Assembly: GCF_907164915.1 (NCBI RefSeq)
Contig: NC_061864.1
Location: 191,889-255,888, forward strand
Source: Impatiens glandulifera
Taxonomy: Eukaryota; Streptophyta; Magnoliopsida; Ericales; Balsaminaceae
Length of the DNA stretch: 64,000 nucleotides
Reading direction: 5' to 3'
Each line of letters begins with the position of its first letter. The first letter of the stretch is position 1. The translations under genes and the position numbers were made by a program. Positions 33,031 through 45,569 of this stretch are shown here, one piece after another. Under the pieces are notes generated by a model. It did not search any database. It saw only the letters and a list, made by a program, of their open reading frames with translations, and was not told the origin of the DNA.

Positions 33031-33035
33031 GATAG

Positions 33036-34683
33036 TCTTTGGATTTTGAATAGAAAATTTACTTTTGTGATTTATTAATAGAATTGAACATTTAGATAAA
33101 ATGGTTTGATTTAATTTTGTACATAAAAAAGGCGGCCATAACATAAATGAAACATGAGAAACCGGTGAGGAAAAGAGATATTTGTTAAAAGCGAAGTGTT
33201 TGAATGCTCGCTCTACTACACCATTACATTGCATTGCATTGCATTACATTGGTTTCTCATTTAAGTGTGTGAGTCAACTTAGGCAGTTGGCTAATGTACT
33301 ACACTCTCATCTACTCTCTCTCTCCCTCTCTTCTAACTAACTAAATATATATATATTCAAAAAGCCTAATTTTATTCACTGCATCACCCTCCTCTACCCT
33401 TACAGTAGTTGAGAAATTAAACAATCAGTATCCCTCCCATTTTTTTTGGCAGCAGCAGGCACTAGTAATTATTATATTTATTTATTTATTTTTGGTAGTA
33501 GTTGGCTCACATAATTATTAATTTAGTCTAGCACCCTCCATCACAATTACCCTTAATAGCTAGCTAACTAGCTAGCTAGTGCCTGTTGCTAGTATTTGGC
33601 CCCTATCATTAATTATACAATTAATCTACTTCCTAACTATTTATCTATCTATACTACAATTTCTACAATCTAATCTAAATATCCAACCCTATAACTATAT
33701 TCAGGCACTCATTTAATAGCTACTATAAGCAATTACAAATTAAATCAAAACAAAATATATCTATGAAACTAAACCCCATATATATAGTAGCACAAGTTAC
33801 GAAAACAAACAAAATGACATGAATTAGTCAACAAACGTCTAAAACCATCCCAACATCAACCACAAGAGAACCAGCAAATAAAATAAAAAAAAAAACTCAA
33901 AAATCATGAGTATGCATGCACTAAAGTCTACATATGCATAATTGTTTGGCCTTTTTGGAAACATTATTTTAACTGTAAGTTTAATTTACAGACAGGAATA
34001 ATTCACATGATCATGATCATCTATTCAAACAAAACAAAATGATATGTTTTTACTATTAAATTATTGGGCCTGAGATATATAGTGAAGAAATTAATAAGAT
34101 ATATAATAGACTTAAAGTGTCTCTGTCTATTCTCCTCAACATTAATTTGTCACTCATATTTTTTCCTAGTCAACAAGATTGTAAAGGTAAGCAGCACTGA
34201 TATAATACCAAATTAAGATAATATAATTAATGATAGGGGAGAGCATGCAATTAGCATTAGAATAATTAGTAATTAGTAATTAGTAGTCTAATCATGAGAA
34301 TATACATTGAATAATATATAATGGTAAACAAGAATAATAATAATATATGATAACTACTACTACTACTACGTACTTACGTAGCAAATTAGTACAAGAAGGA
34401 AAAAACATGAAGGGCCTGGCCTGGTGTGTGGGTTGGGTTGGCTGGCTGAGTGAGAGGGTTCTAATTATAACAATATTATTAATTAGATGGAATTGAGAAA
34501 CACGTTGGTCTGAGATGTGTCCGTCTCTCTCTCTTTCTCTGTGTGTGTATCATGAGATCCTTAAGTTATAAATTAATATTATTGTTATTTAGTAGTAATT
34601 AGTAATTAAAAGAGATAAATATGAAATTTAATATTATTAAAAATGGGTTAGTTTATAAATAGAGGAGGAGGAGGAGGAGAAAG

Positions 34684-34723
<40 letters not shown>

Positions 34724-35740
34724 TTTCCCTCCTCTCTCTGGAAGTTAATTATTATTTGCCATTAAAGTTTTGTTATATCACTAGGATAGATGATGATAGC
34801 ACATTCAACACCTTCTTCAACTGCACACACTCCCCTCCCTCTATTTATTTAATACATGATCATCATCCATATTTCATTTCCCCTCTCTCTCTCAAGATAG
34901 CTACGTACGTACTTACTCTATTTATTTATATTTATTATGCCACCGCTCTCTCCTCACCGGCCCCTCCAGCTCCCCGGCCCCATGCATAATTATGTTTCCT
35001 TATTTATTATATTATATTATATATAGACATACTTCCTTCCTAGCTTTTAATTAATTAATTATATGACACAACAACAACAACAATATGATCAGTCAGTCAG
35101 ACTAATCAATTACCCGCTAATTAATTTTCATTTATCACTACTACTAATTAATCCCACTAAAAATGAAACAGACAGATCGACAATATATTGTACGTAAGAG
35201 AGATCATTGGTAGTAGCTAGATAGGTGGGTTGGAATTAGTTGTGTAACTAGCTAGCTATCTATCTATCTATCTAGTTAGTTTTTGGCACTTGGATGCATA
35301 CAATGCAATGCAATGTAATGCAATGCAATACAAGGTAACCAAAGAATTAAGTCGACGAACAACCAAAACAATTAATAAATATTAATTGCTAGCTACCTAG
35401 AACTAACTACTGATCTACATCTCTATCTTATATCTTATATAAAAGAGCCTTAAATGACGGAGCCCCATGGAGTAGTAGTAGAAGTAATAATATTACTGCC
35501 AGCTTCACTTGAGGATCACTGTCATATATATATATATATATATATATATAACAGAGAGAGGTGGGGACGTTCTCACTTTTAAGTTAATTAACCCGCTTTC
35601 TCATCTCCTCCATCTATATAAGTTATATAGCTAGCTAGCCCACTCCCCATACAATACAATACAATACAAAAACATCATCATCCTCATCTTTCAAAACTTT
35701 AAGCCGGACGAACTTAATTACCCTAGCTAGCAGCAGCAGG
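33036..35740. other. Intergenic region upstream of the EAR/zinc-ribbon gene
   Basis: 2.7 kb without a supported gene. It contains a poly-T run (34,687-34,714), (GAG)n at about 34,664-34,679, TTGCA pentamers at 33,226-33,245 and their complement (TGCAA)n at 35,302-35,328, CTAT repeats at about 35,256-35,272, and (TA)n at 35,526-35,549. Short open frames are not convincing. Confidence 0.5.
35615..35622 (+). promoter_or_regulatory. Candidate TATA box
   Basis: TATATAAG, 119 bp before the start codon at 35,741. With a usual 30-bp spacing the transcript would begin near 35,650 with a leader of about 90 bases. Placement is by motif only. Confidence 0.4.
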
Positions 35741-36412
35741 ATGGTTTCATTTCAAGCTGCAACCCTATCACCATCTTCCCGATCAAGAAGAAATCAAACT
35801 CCAGAGCCTGCAGGAAATTCCTCAAGGAAGAGAAAATGGGAAGAAGATCATGGAGACAAAACTGATCATCCTCCTCAACCTGCAGGGATTTCCCTCAACC
35901 TGCAGCCCAATTATGCTATGAAATGGGCTAATTTGGATACCCAGCCACTGATCAGTCCTCAACCTGAGCCACTGATCAGTCCTCTCCATATGAGCTTGGA
36001 CCTCGAGCTCAACTTACCCTGTGGATCCACACAAGGAGGGAGAAAATACCATGCAGGTGATCATCATCACAATAACACTAATCAGCATGGCATTGGCAGC
36101 GGCTTATTATCATCAACTCACGATCATCTGTCCTTGAGTTTCGGTGATCATGATCGTCTTCTTCGAAAGAATATAATTAATAATCCAGTACTGGTGTCCG
36201 TCGAGAATGGTACTCATGATCATGGGTGGGATCAGAGAGAGATGGTGGCGGCAGTTTGCAAGAAGTGTCACATGCTGGTAATGATGTTCAAGGCTTCACC
36301 AGCATGTCCCAACTGTAAATTTATGCACCCTCTTGACCAGAGCCCTCCTAACCTTTTCAAGCGAGGAGGTGGTGGTGGTTTAGCCAGATCTTGTGTTACT
36401 TTATGGAACTAG
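35741..36412 (+). CDS. EAR-motif protein with C-terminal zinc ribbon (GIR-like)
   Basis: A single exon of 223 aa. Features in order: a basic RKRKWEE patch at 29-35 that could be a nuclear signal; a clear LxLxL EAR repressor motif (LDLELNL, 86-92), with weaker ISLNL (50-54) and LSLSF (130-134); and a C-terminal four-cysteine ribbon CKKC...CPNC (Cys173, 176, 189, 192; C-x2-C-x12-C-x2-C) followed by KFMHPLDQSPPNLFK. Small plant proteins pairing an EAR motif with such a ribbon include the GL2-interacting repressors that recruit TOPLESS. This one belongs to a longer, related-looking family (VCKKCHMLVM..SPACPNCKFM) whose function I do not know. PLISPQPEPLISP (70-82) is a short internal duplication. 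A nuclear co-repressor role is inference. Confidence 0.8.
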   Translation: MVSFQAATLSPSSRSRRNQTPEPAGNSSRKRKWEEDHGDKTDHPPQPAGISLNLQPNYAMKWANLDTQPLISPQPEPLISPLHMSLDLELNLPCGSTQGGRKYHAGDHHHNNTNQHGIGSGLLSSTHDHLSLSFGDHDRLLRKNIINNPVLVSVENGTHDHGWDQREMVAAVCKKCHMLVMMFKASPACPNCKFMHPLDQSPPNLFKRGGGGGLARSCVTLWN

Positions 36413-36456
<44 letters not shown>

Positions 36457-36749
36457 TAGCTAGAAGGAAAAGCCAACTATCCTAGCTAGCTAATTATATA
36501 TCTAAGGCTAGCTATCTATCTATCTATCTATCTAGCTAATTGACAATTACTTACCTTCTGTATCTTATGAAGTGTACAGATGTCCTATCCTCCATTGTTT
36601 AAAGCCATCGTCTTTGCTGTGACGTATAGAAGAGGTCAAGCATATATATGCCATTAATTAATACGTCTTTTGTTCAAGTAGTGGACTGGATGGCGGGCGG
36701 GTCTTATAATCATCAGCCGTCCACTTACCACCAGCACCAAAAACAATAG

Positions 36750-36784
<35 letters not shown>

Positions 36785-38094
36785 CTTTTTGAAATGCATA
36801 TAGTATGGTATGAAATGACTAATGAATCAGAAGTTCAATCTCTATCCATATGATGTCACGCCATTTCTCTAGAGGCCTGATTTAAGTTGCAAGATCTAGG
36901 GGACAAGAGTTAAGCTACTTTGTACACTTCGCATTCAAGACTGTCTAACTAAAAAGATTATGACCCCTTGTCATTACCAAATTCCTTTAGCACTAGCTAG
37001 TTGTTTGGCTTATGTTAAATAACTGTTCTCACCAGTGCTCAATCCATTCCTACTCATAAACATGTTGGCAGCAGTTGAGTGCACAAAATGGGTAATACGT
37101 CTTTGGTATGAACTAACTACGTACATACTACTAATGATATCCAGTTAGATACAATATCCCAGATTTGAAAGCAAATTAGAAGAACAGAATTTGCCATCGG
37201 TTTCTTTTATCCCAACACCAGAAAAATAAAAAAAAAAATAAAAGAAGCTCAATACCTACAGAAATCCATAAAATGTGCCCTTAATAGAGAACATGTGGTA
37301 TCATGGGAAAGAAGCGTCTACTCACTTTTCTTAAGAGAAAGAATGTAACGATTTCCTCCCTCTGCAAAAGGCCTGAAATTGAAGGAAGCGATCATTCTCC
37401 GGATCTGCCAAGAAGCATTTCTGGGAAGAATGTTCTGAATTATAAGCAATGTATGTGAGACTAGTCAGAGACATTGAGCATAATTAAGCTGCACTCTAGA
37501 TACTAATTAAATGCTTCATAATATATATCTTTAGATAACAACTGCTTCTACAAGGAATCCGGCAGACTTTGACAGGATGGTTTTTTTTTTTATATTACTA
37601 TGTGCATATTATGTGGATGGGGTGAGCAACTATTGAAACCGAGTACTTGATGGATATATTGAAAGAAAGCTTCGCTGTGGTAGATCGCTGACTTCCAAAA
37701 ATGAGTTAAGATGGTTAAAACCTATAGTTTGTTATCCAAAAGCCTCAATTTTCAACTTTCAGAATGTGAACTAAAAATCGATATGCTACTCTATAAGTAG
37801 AAAAACACAGAATAAATTACCTTAATCAGATTTCCTGTTGACTGGTCTTTTGAAGAAATTAGTACGTATGTGATTGCAGCTAAGTTGGGCGATAACTCTC
37901 TTCATCTTTTTTCTGAAACATTAATTAGGTAAATAAAGTGAAAATTTATACTAAAAACACGAGAGAAGAACAACTCAAAGCGGCAACAGGAAAATTTGTT
38001 AAAGCATTTCAAGACACTTCTATAACTCGATTATGACAAGTTCAATATATTGATAAGGGATAATCATGCATCATTAAGTACTCAAAAGGCACCT
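36413..38094. other. Region between the EAR gene and ZYP1
   Basis: (TA)n follows the EAR gene stop (36,415-36,452), with (CT)n(TA)n at 36,750-36,785. On the minus strand, 37,318-37,434 and about 37,821-37,900 look like two coding exons joined in phase (see findings), or 3' UTR exons of ZYP1. Nothing else is recognised. Confidence 0.45.
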
Positions 38095-41000
38095 CTAGTC
38101 AAATGCATAGGGGTCATCTGCATATGGATTTAGAGACCCTTCGGTAAACAAATCCCCTATATTCGAAGGATGTGGGTTCCCAACCTTTGCCTCCTGCACA
38201 AAGATAAAAAGTACTACACTTAATTTTCAGCATTACTATCTAGTAATGACTGCATAACCCTAATATGCTTCATGTCCAGCATAGGTCAACCAGGCAACTA
38301 AAACATTTCTACAAAACAAACTAAGAAAACTTGGCATCATTAGACACCTTATGCACTTCCTTAGGTAGGCCTGCCTTTGGAGTCCTTCTTGAATGTTTTC
38401 TCGGCTCCTATTATAAAAGACAAGTGTCAGGAAGTGATACATGCAGATGATACAACAGTGAGATAGTTACTTGAGACGGTGTTTCTTTTAAGAGAACATA
38501 CATACCCCAAACATAACAGTACTCCTAGTTTTTCTTCTCTTTGTTATTGTCGTTCCATTAGCTGTTTCAACTTCATATTCATGGCGTGTTACCTGACGGA
38601 TGAAATAAAATTTAATATTTATCATATCTGATAGGATCATTGGGTAGGTCAGTTCTAACATATAACTACAAAAGGTTGTTTTTGTATCAAAGTGAAGAGC
38701 ATTCCTCTGTTTGCAATAGAAATTGCAAGAAAATGCAATCCCAGTGAAAATGTTCTCAACCTATTCAAGCACTAGCTCCTAGCAGATATATGGCTTAACA
38801 CCTTTTGATTACTGCTCTTATGCAGAGATACTAAAGTAATTGAACACTACACCACTGGGAACACAAAAATATGCTCCCATTGAATAAAAAGTTACCTTCC
38901 TACTATGCTTAGGCATACCCATAGCAGAGTTCCCCTTTTCCACTTTTTTCATTAAGGTTGACACAGGTGTTTGTGCTCCGTGCGAGTAAGGAGAATCCTA
39001 CAAGACCAACAGATCAAAGTAAGACCAAATCAATCATAAGGGAAAAAGGAATATTCATTAATCACCTTTGCTTCATTCTCGACAGGAAAATGATCATGCT
39101 GATTTCTTCTACCACCACCAGAGCTTACGATCTTTGATGACGAAATTTTGTAGTTCTGAGATATTTAAGTGTTACCACATTATATATAAAGCTGTGTTCA
39201 GATCCAATAATTTTTCTTAGAGTTTTTATTATCATTGAAAATGCACTTCAAATATTATTGTAGTTCAGGACAGTCAGCTTGCATTATCTTTTGCAAATAA
39301 AAAGTGCCATGATTATCCATGCAAATCCCTTTAAAATAATTGTTAGGAAACTAAAAGGAAGGTCTTACAAAATTTAGTACTAGGCAGTGGGGGTTATGCT
39401 AGCCACCTCAATAAACCAGGGTCACAATAAAAAAGAAAAAGAAAAAAGACATACTAATAACAGTAAAATCATTGTCATCTTTTATCTCTTTTTTTTTGTA
39501 CCTCATTCAGTTTGTTTTACTCTGATTTCCTTTGAACTCATGTAACTCCTTTGCCTTTTTATGGCTTTTATTATATTGACGCTACGTCGTCTTTCACAAA
39601 AAAAACAGTAAAATTGTCTTTAGATTAGATTTAGAGCCAAAACCGCACAATGCACATGATGTGAAACATGAAATACAAATATTACATGGGGTATGATTTG
39701 CCTGACATAACAATGGATATAAGATTATCATAATGGCGTATCTGAACCAAGTTTAATCCACATGTCTCTGAGTAGCACAAGAAGTTAACCCACCAAAAGT
39801 CAGAATATTATTTGTTTCATAAACAGGCATGCAAAATATATATGAAAAAACATTCAGTAGAATTCATAGCTTTAGACCAAATGCAAGCAATATTCTTGGC
39901 AAACGAGGATTCTAACGAGTAACATAGAAAAAAAGATTAGTTTATAGCACACTGGAGCACAAGTTTATGTATGTTGACTATCTATTAGCTGACATAACTT
40001 AAGGAACAATAAAAGAAATCTAACATACAAAAAATGAAATTAATTTTCATATCAATATTTCAAGTTAAGATGTCCACTATTATCATGTGTCTGTCATCTA
40101 AGATATCTTAACCAAGTGAGCAGAATAAAACAAGACAATAGAAGAGTAAACTTAAAATAAGAGATGAGCTGCATAATTAGTTAATATTCAATAGTTTGTC
40201 CTACTATTAATTTGTTCATTATGCAAACGCAGTCTATTTCATTTGTTTGTCTCTTCCTTTTTCCAAGGACAAAGAACAATCAGTCATAGACAACTATAGT
40301 GCCATACCTTTCTTGAATTCACTTCTTGCTCCTCTTGGGGCTTATTGCCCATGACTTTCCATTGCAACTGTAGTAAAGCCCTTTGTCTATCCTCCTGTTA
40401 TATAGACAACTTAACTAACATTTATTTGTGGACAGTATATTATATCAGCATGTATTCTGATGCACTGGAACTAACTAGGATTTGCAAATCTAGAAACCAA
40501 TCAATTATCAAAGTAAGCATCCCTAGTTGGTGATGATGGTTATTGATGATTAGGGGTAAGAGGAAACTCCTCCGACATGACTTTGTCTCCATGTGATGAT
40601 ATTGATGGAGTGATTGTGCATACATCACTCTTTTTTGCTTCTTTTCTTTTGATTAACTCATGACAACCCATGTTATGACTTGTACCGATACTTTGTAATT
40701 TTCTATAATAGATGCGACCTTCGTGTTGTATCGAAGATTAATTTAAAATATGACGTTTCAAAAAAAAATGTATCCCTAGTTGAACAGCAATTTTCAAAAT
40801 AGTTTCTATTCACTGCATAATGACAGCAAGATATAGGGAATCATGTGAACAGGTGATAAAGAGGACTGGTTACCTTTGACCTTTGGATCTCCAGCTCTTC
40901 CTGGAGTTGCCTGCATTGATCTTCATTCTGAGAATTTAAAGCTTTTATCTGAACTTCATGTTCATTCCTGAGTAATGTAATTTTCTAGAAAATCGTCCAA

Positions 41001-44000
41001 ATTTGGAAGTTAACAATCTCTCTAACACTGATAGTTTCAGACATAAGCATAAAGAAGGAAATATACTTCTCTGAGCTCATTTGCAGCTTGAATCTGAACA
41101 AGCTTGAGCTCTTCACTATGCCTAGACTGGATGCTTGATTTCTTTTCCTCATGCTCGTGCTGGATATGGGTGATCTGTATACAAGATTTACATTTCAGAC
41201 ACAAATAACACCATATTCAGTTTATAAATAAACAAGCAGTTGCTATCTCAAAAAAGTTAAATGAAAATGGCATCTTATTTATATCCTTTTCATTGTGGAC
41301 CTAGAATCCAAATAAAATAAAATAATGTTTCATTCATTTAGGTAAGGGACAGTAATTCCATAGTAAATGGTAACAAAATATGTGAAGAATATATAGCTGC
41401 CCTTTTACATTTTTGTTTTCATTACACATTTTCTACTTTAGCCTACTTGATAGTGGCATATAAAATATATATTGTATCATCATTCAGTTTTGGTTGAATA
41501 ACACATACCATGGCAGCATGTTCCTCCTGTGTACGCATCAGATATAGGCGCGATTCTTCCTTGATTTCTTCCAGCTTCTGTTCGCACTTTCTTTCTACTT
41601 CCCGAATGGCTTTTTCTGCCTGAAATTCAATCATGTGGAATATAAAGCTCAGCTAAAAGATCATATGATAATTATGACATGGATTAAATATAGGCAGCTG
41701 AATTATATAACAAACCTTTTCTTTCTCAACGTTAACTTTCTGCAATTCTGCAGCCTCAAACTTCCCCCTGATATCATTTATGGCCTGATGCAAACTTTTA
41801 CAGTGTTGGTAAAAGAAGAAAATTTACTAGCTTTTAAATATTATATGAATTAACTCACCTGATCATTTTTTTGAGATAATTCTTTCAAATGCCTTGATAG
41901 CTCTAACTGTTTACTCTCAAGCATCAGGTCATATTGTTTCTTCGCTTCTGAAAGTTTACTTTCAGTGTCAACTAATGAAGCCTTGATCTGCAATAATGTA
42001 TGGTGTCATACAACTAGGGAAAATCAACTGAGTATGTGACATAGCAAGTTATTTTGAGAACCTCTTCTTTTATATCTTCTAGCTCTTTCTCTTTGTCTTC
42101 ATGCTTGAGAAGTAGCTTTTCCTTCTCCTCCATGACATATTGCAGATTGATCACTTCTTTCTGCATAGAATCTATTTGTTGTTCATGCTTCTCCATTTCA
42201 ACTTGCAAGTGATCCACTTCTTCCACTTTATTCTGTAGGTCTGTCAGCATTTTTTCTGTATTACTTTGGTTTTCAGTTTCTAGTGTTGAGATTCTGGACA
42301 AAAGATATTGCTGCAAGTTCAGAAAAGAAAAAAGATGAAGATTGATCAGAACAAAACAGTAAGTTACAACTACAGAAGGTTCTGATCCATAAGGACCATA
42401 ACTCACCATTTTGTTCTCATGAGATTTTGAACTTTCCGATAAGTTGGCTATTTTCTCCTCTGATTTAGTAACCAACAATTCCATTTCAGCCCCCTTAGAG
42501 ATAAGAGTTTTGGCTTCACATTCTAGTTTAAGAACCTTCTCCTCCGCTAAGCGGCATTCTTCCGCATGTTGTACCATCACAAGTTCCTGGACTTTCTGAA
42601 GTTCAACAACCTTATTGATCAGTTCACCATTTGTCAATAGCAGTACTTCTTTCTCTGCTTGCACATGCTGGGATTTCTCAAGAAGTAAATCATATTGGCG
42701 CTCAGCAAATTGAGCAGTAAGGTCCATCTCATTCCGAAACAACTTAAAGCAAGAGTCATACAAGGAGATCAGTTGCATAAGCTTGACTGAAAAGTTCAAA
42801 CTATGTTGGTCCAGTTCACCCAGTCCTGCAGCTAGAACTTCAAGGAAATCTTTAAGATTCTTTATCTCTTGAAATGCTTTGTCTAATTTGCAAGAAAAAT
42901 TTCTCTCACTGTCCAAAAGATCATCCTTCTCTTTTTGTAAATTTTCTTCTGATATCCTCAAATGCTTTATATCGTCTTCCTTCAACCTCAAACCAAGATC
43001 CAACTCTTCCATCTTTGCATTCAATATTTCGGTATCTGATCTATAAATTGCTAAGCTTGCTTCCAAATTTCTGGCCACAGTAACTGCATAAAACAAGCAA
43101 AGCATTGCAAAACAAGTTAATTTGCACATGCAGAGCCTAGTGGACTGAAAACAAATTAAATTCAGAAAAAAGGATATCAGCAACCACAAATTCACTAGAT
43201 CATCTTTAAAGAGTATTTGTTTGAGTATTATACCCTGGTAAGATTATAACAGCAGGAAAATAATCTATCTAATAGTCACCAGCTAGCAGCCAAGTGCATA
43301 ATATCAACGTCTTTTCCCAGTAATCAAACATTCACCATTAATCAGAAAATATAAAGCTACTTCCTCTTGTCAATATTTGTTATTATAACCATCTTACAAG
43401 TGTATTCCAAACTATTATGTCAGTTTCATTTTACTATAAACAAAGTTCAGCTCTGCAAGAGTGCTCTCTTCTTATAGTGATTGAGAACTTCTACTTAAAT
43501 CTTACTTTACAGAATTCAACTAGATTGCCGATCTAGGCATTAGAGCAGGTATTAAAAATTTCAATTTTTTTTCCTGAAACTATTTCATAGGAATGAATAC
43601 CTTTTTCTTCCAACAGCTTGGCATCACGAAGCTGTTCCTCTCTGAAAGATTTTTCAATATCTTCTTTCTCCTTTCTGAGTACAGTTAGCCTTTGCTCATC
43701 TAATAAAAAAGTAGACGAAAGTAGTGTTAATATTAGTCTAAGCAGAGACTTTGTTGTTTATCAGCAAATTACAGTGCGCTTATCACTGAGGTTTAGTTAA
43801 GAGAATTGTATTCGATAATCCTTGTGACACCAGAGTAGTTTCAAGTGAAAAACTGAGGACAACTTACAAATTTGAATAGCTTCTTTGGAGGACTCCAGTT
43901 TCACCGACAGTGACATCAGCTGATCTTGCAAGGCATCAAAAGCTGCTGAACTCAGTGATATTTTATCTTCCAGAAACACCTTGCTGTTCTCCGCTGTGGG

Positions 44001-44745
44001 AAAAGAAAGTGATATTAAGCATATAAATGCAGTGGTTATTGATGATTGATTTGCAGTTGCTCACCATCCTGAACCTGACCAACCAGTAGCTGGAATGTTT
44101 CAGTTAGCTGATCACATAATGCTTTGGTTGAAATGAATTTAGATTCCAATCCTTTCCAAACCTTCTCATCTTCTTTATGCTTCACTTTGAGCTTTACATT
44201 TTCATTAAACGCATTCTGCAGTTTCTCCTCCAATGAATGAATATCCTCCGTTAACTTCTTCAGCTTGGCATTCTGGAGTCAATAGGTGGTTTTATAAGGT
44301 TCTTATTCAGCAGGAATGCGATGGATAAGATTCAAAGCATACATACACATAAATAAATCACTTGAAATGCGTGATTTAGGTATATACGTATATATCAAGA
44401 GGGGAGGGAGAGAGAGAGAGAGAGAAAGAATATACGGCGAAATCAAGGTCCGCTTTGGAGGAAGCTTGTTCTTTAATCATTTTTTCTGAAGGCAAGCAAA
44501 TGAAGAATATAGTTTAGCAAAACTTTTCCATATCTGAAAAGACCTATAAACGACTTTAGGTAAAAAGAAAAGAAAAGAAAAAAACCTGCAGCGAGCTTCA
44601 AGTTGCCAAAGCTTCCAGACGAAACGGAATCAGACAATGAGCGAGAAGAGATCACATTCGATTTGGAAGCTCCGAAAGAGGATCCAGGCATCGGCTTGAG
44701 GTGATCCAAGCTCTTGATGCCTGCTAGACTCATCAGCTTATGCAT
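38095..44745 (-). CDS. ZYP1: Synaptonemal complex transverse-filament protein ZYP1
   Basis: About 18 exons giving roughly 875 aa, near the length known for Arabidopsis ZYP1. Approximate exons: 44586-44745, 44436-44485, 44064-44275, 43870-43993, 43603-43700, 42410-43085, 42062-42313, 41860-41989, 41716-41785, 41509-41620, 41067-41175, 40875-40985, 40309-40395, 39066-39155, 38896-38998, 38505-38593, 38348-38407 and 38095-38193. Diagnostic pieces are [15 protein letters not shown] in exon 1, [58 protein letters not shown] and the end [20 protein letters not shown] then FD. The middle is long coiled coil; both ends are non-coiled, the C-terminus basic (TKRRKTRST). ZYP1 dimers bridge homologue axes in meiotic prophase and influence crossover number. 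Expression should be meiotic. Several exons are multiples of three and phase 0. Confidence 0.93.
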
Positions 44746-45569
44746 TTGTTTGTAAGTGACTTGGAACCTGAAAGATCGTCGTCAGTCGAAGCTCAGGCTG
44801 GCTGCACGGTGAAACAAATTTGAGTAAAGCCCTAGAAAACAGTTCATCAACAAGCTTGTTCGAACCGAAGATAGTTGGCCTTTTTCGCTGAACGGGGAAA
44901 AGGAATCAAGTTCATAGCTGTAGAATTTGATGAATTTTTTTTCAAGGGATGGATTGATCCGTCAGTGCATTTGATTTGAGCATATAGCTAGATTGCGCGC
45001 CAGCCAAGGAAAGACCACATTTCATCCATTTAACTTTTTTAAACATATATATATATATATTCGTCTTTGTGCCGAATAATGTGACGACGGTTACTCAATT
45101 TTATTTATTTTGATGATGCAACTCTTCATTAATATTGGCGCATCCATCACTTTTCTTAATTAACTAGCTCCTCCCATTTCAACTCAAACCTTGATCACGC
45201 TGCCTGCCATCATCTTCTTTCTTTTGTTAATAATATATATATAATTGTGATGAGGCCACACTCAAAATTCATGGGTAAGAAAGAACTCACACTAGTAAAT
45301 TGTTTTGTATCAATAATTTTCTTTCTTTTTATTTAATAGTTTGAAAATAAAATAAATGGCTTCCCATTTAAGACTTGAAGCTCTCACTCTCTCGAGTCTC
45401 TTTCTTAAGCACCTTCGCTAATACCACCACTCTAAATCAATGAATTATACCCCCACCCAAATATGTAAATGTAATGACTAATAATTAATGATGAACAATA
45501 AATAATCTAAAGCTCTCCACCCTCCCCATTATATAGATTTCTCAGTCTCTAGCAACATTAATAATTATA
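44746..45569. promoter_or_regulatory. Divergent promoter region of ZYP1 and EXL gene
   Basis: 824 bp separate the two start codons. A TATA-like TTATATAG lies at 45,529-45,536, 34 bp before the EXL start, which would give a very short leader. Pyrimidine-rich stretches and (TA)n at 45,045-45,060 are present. No ZYP1 TATA box is obvious. Confidence 0.4.

Noticed and set aside
33036..34990. Short gene at 34,756-34,989
   Set aside because: A 77-codon frame with no domain and with simple-sequence codons; no splice or promoter support.
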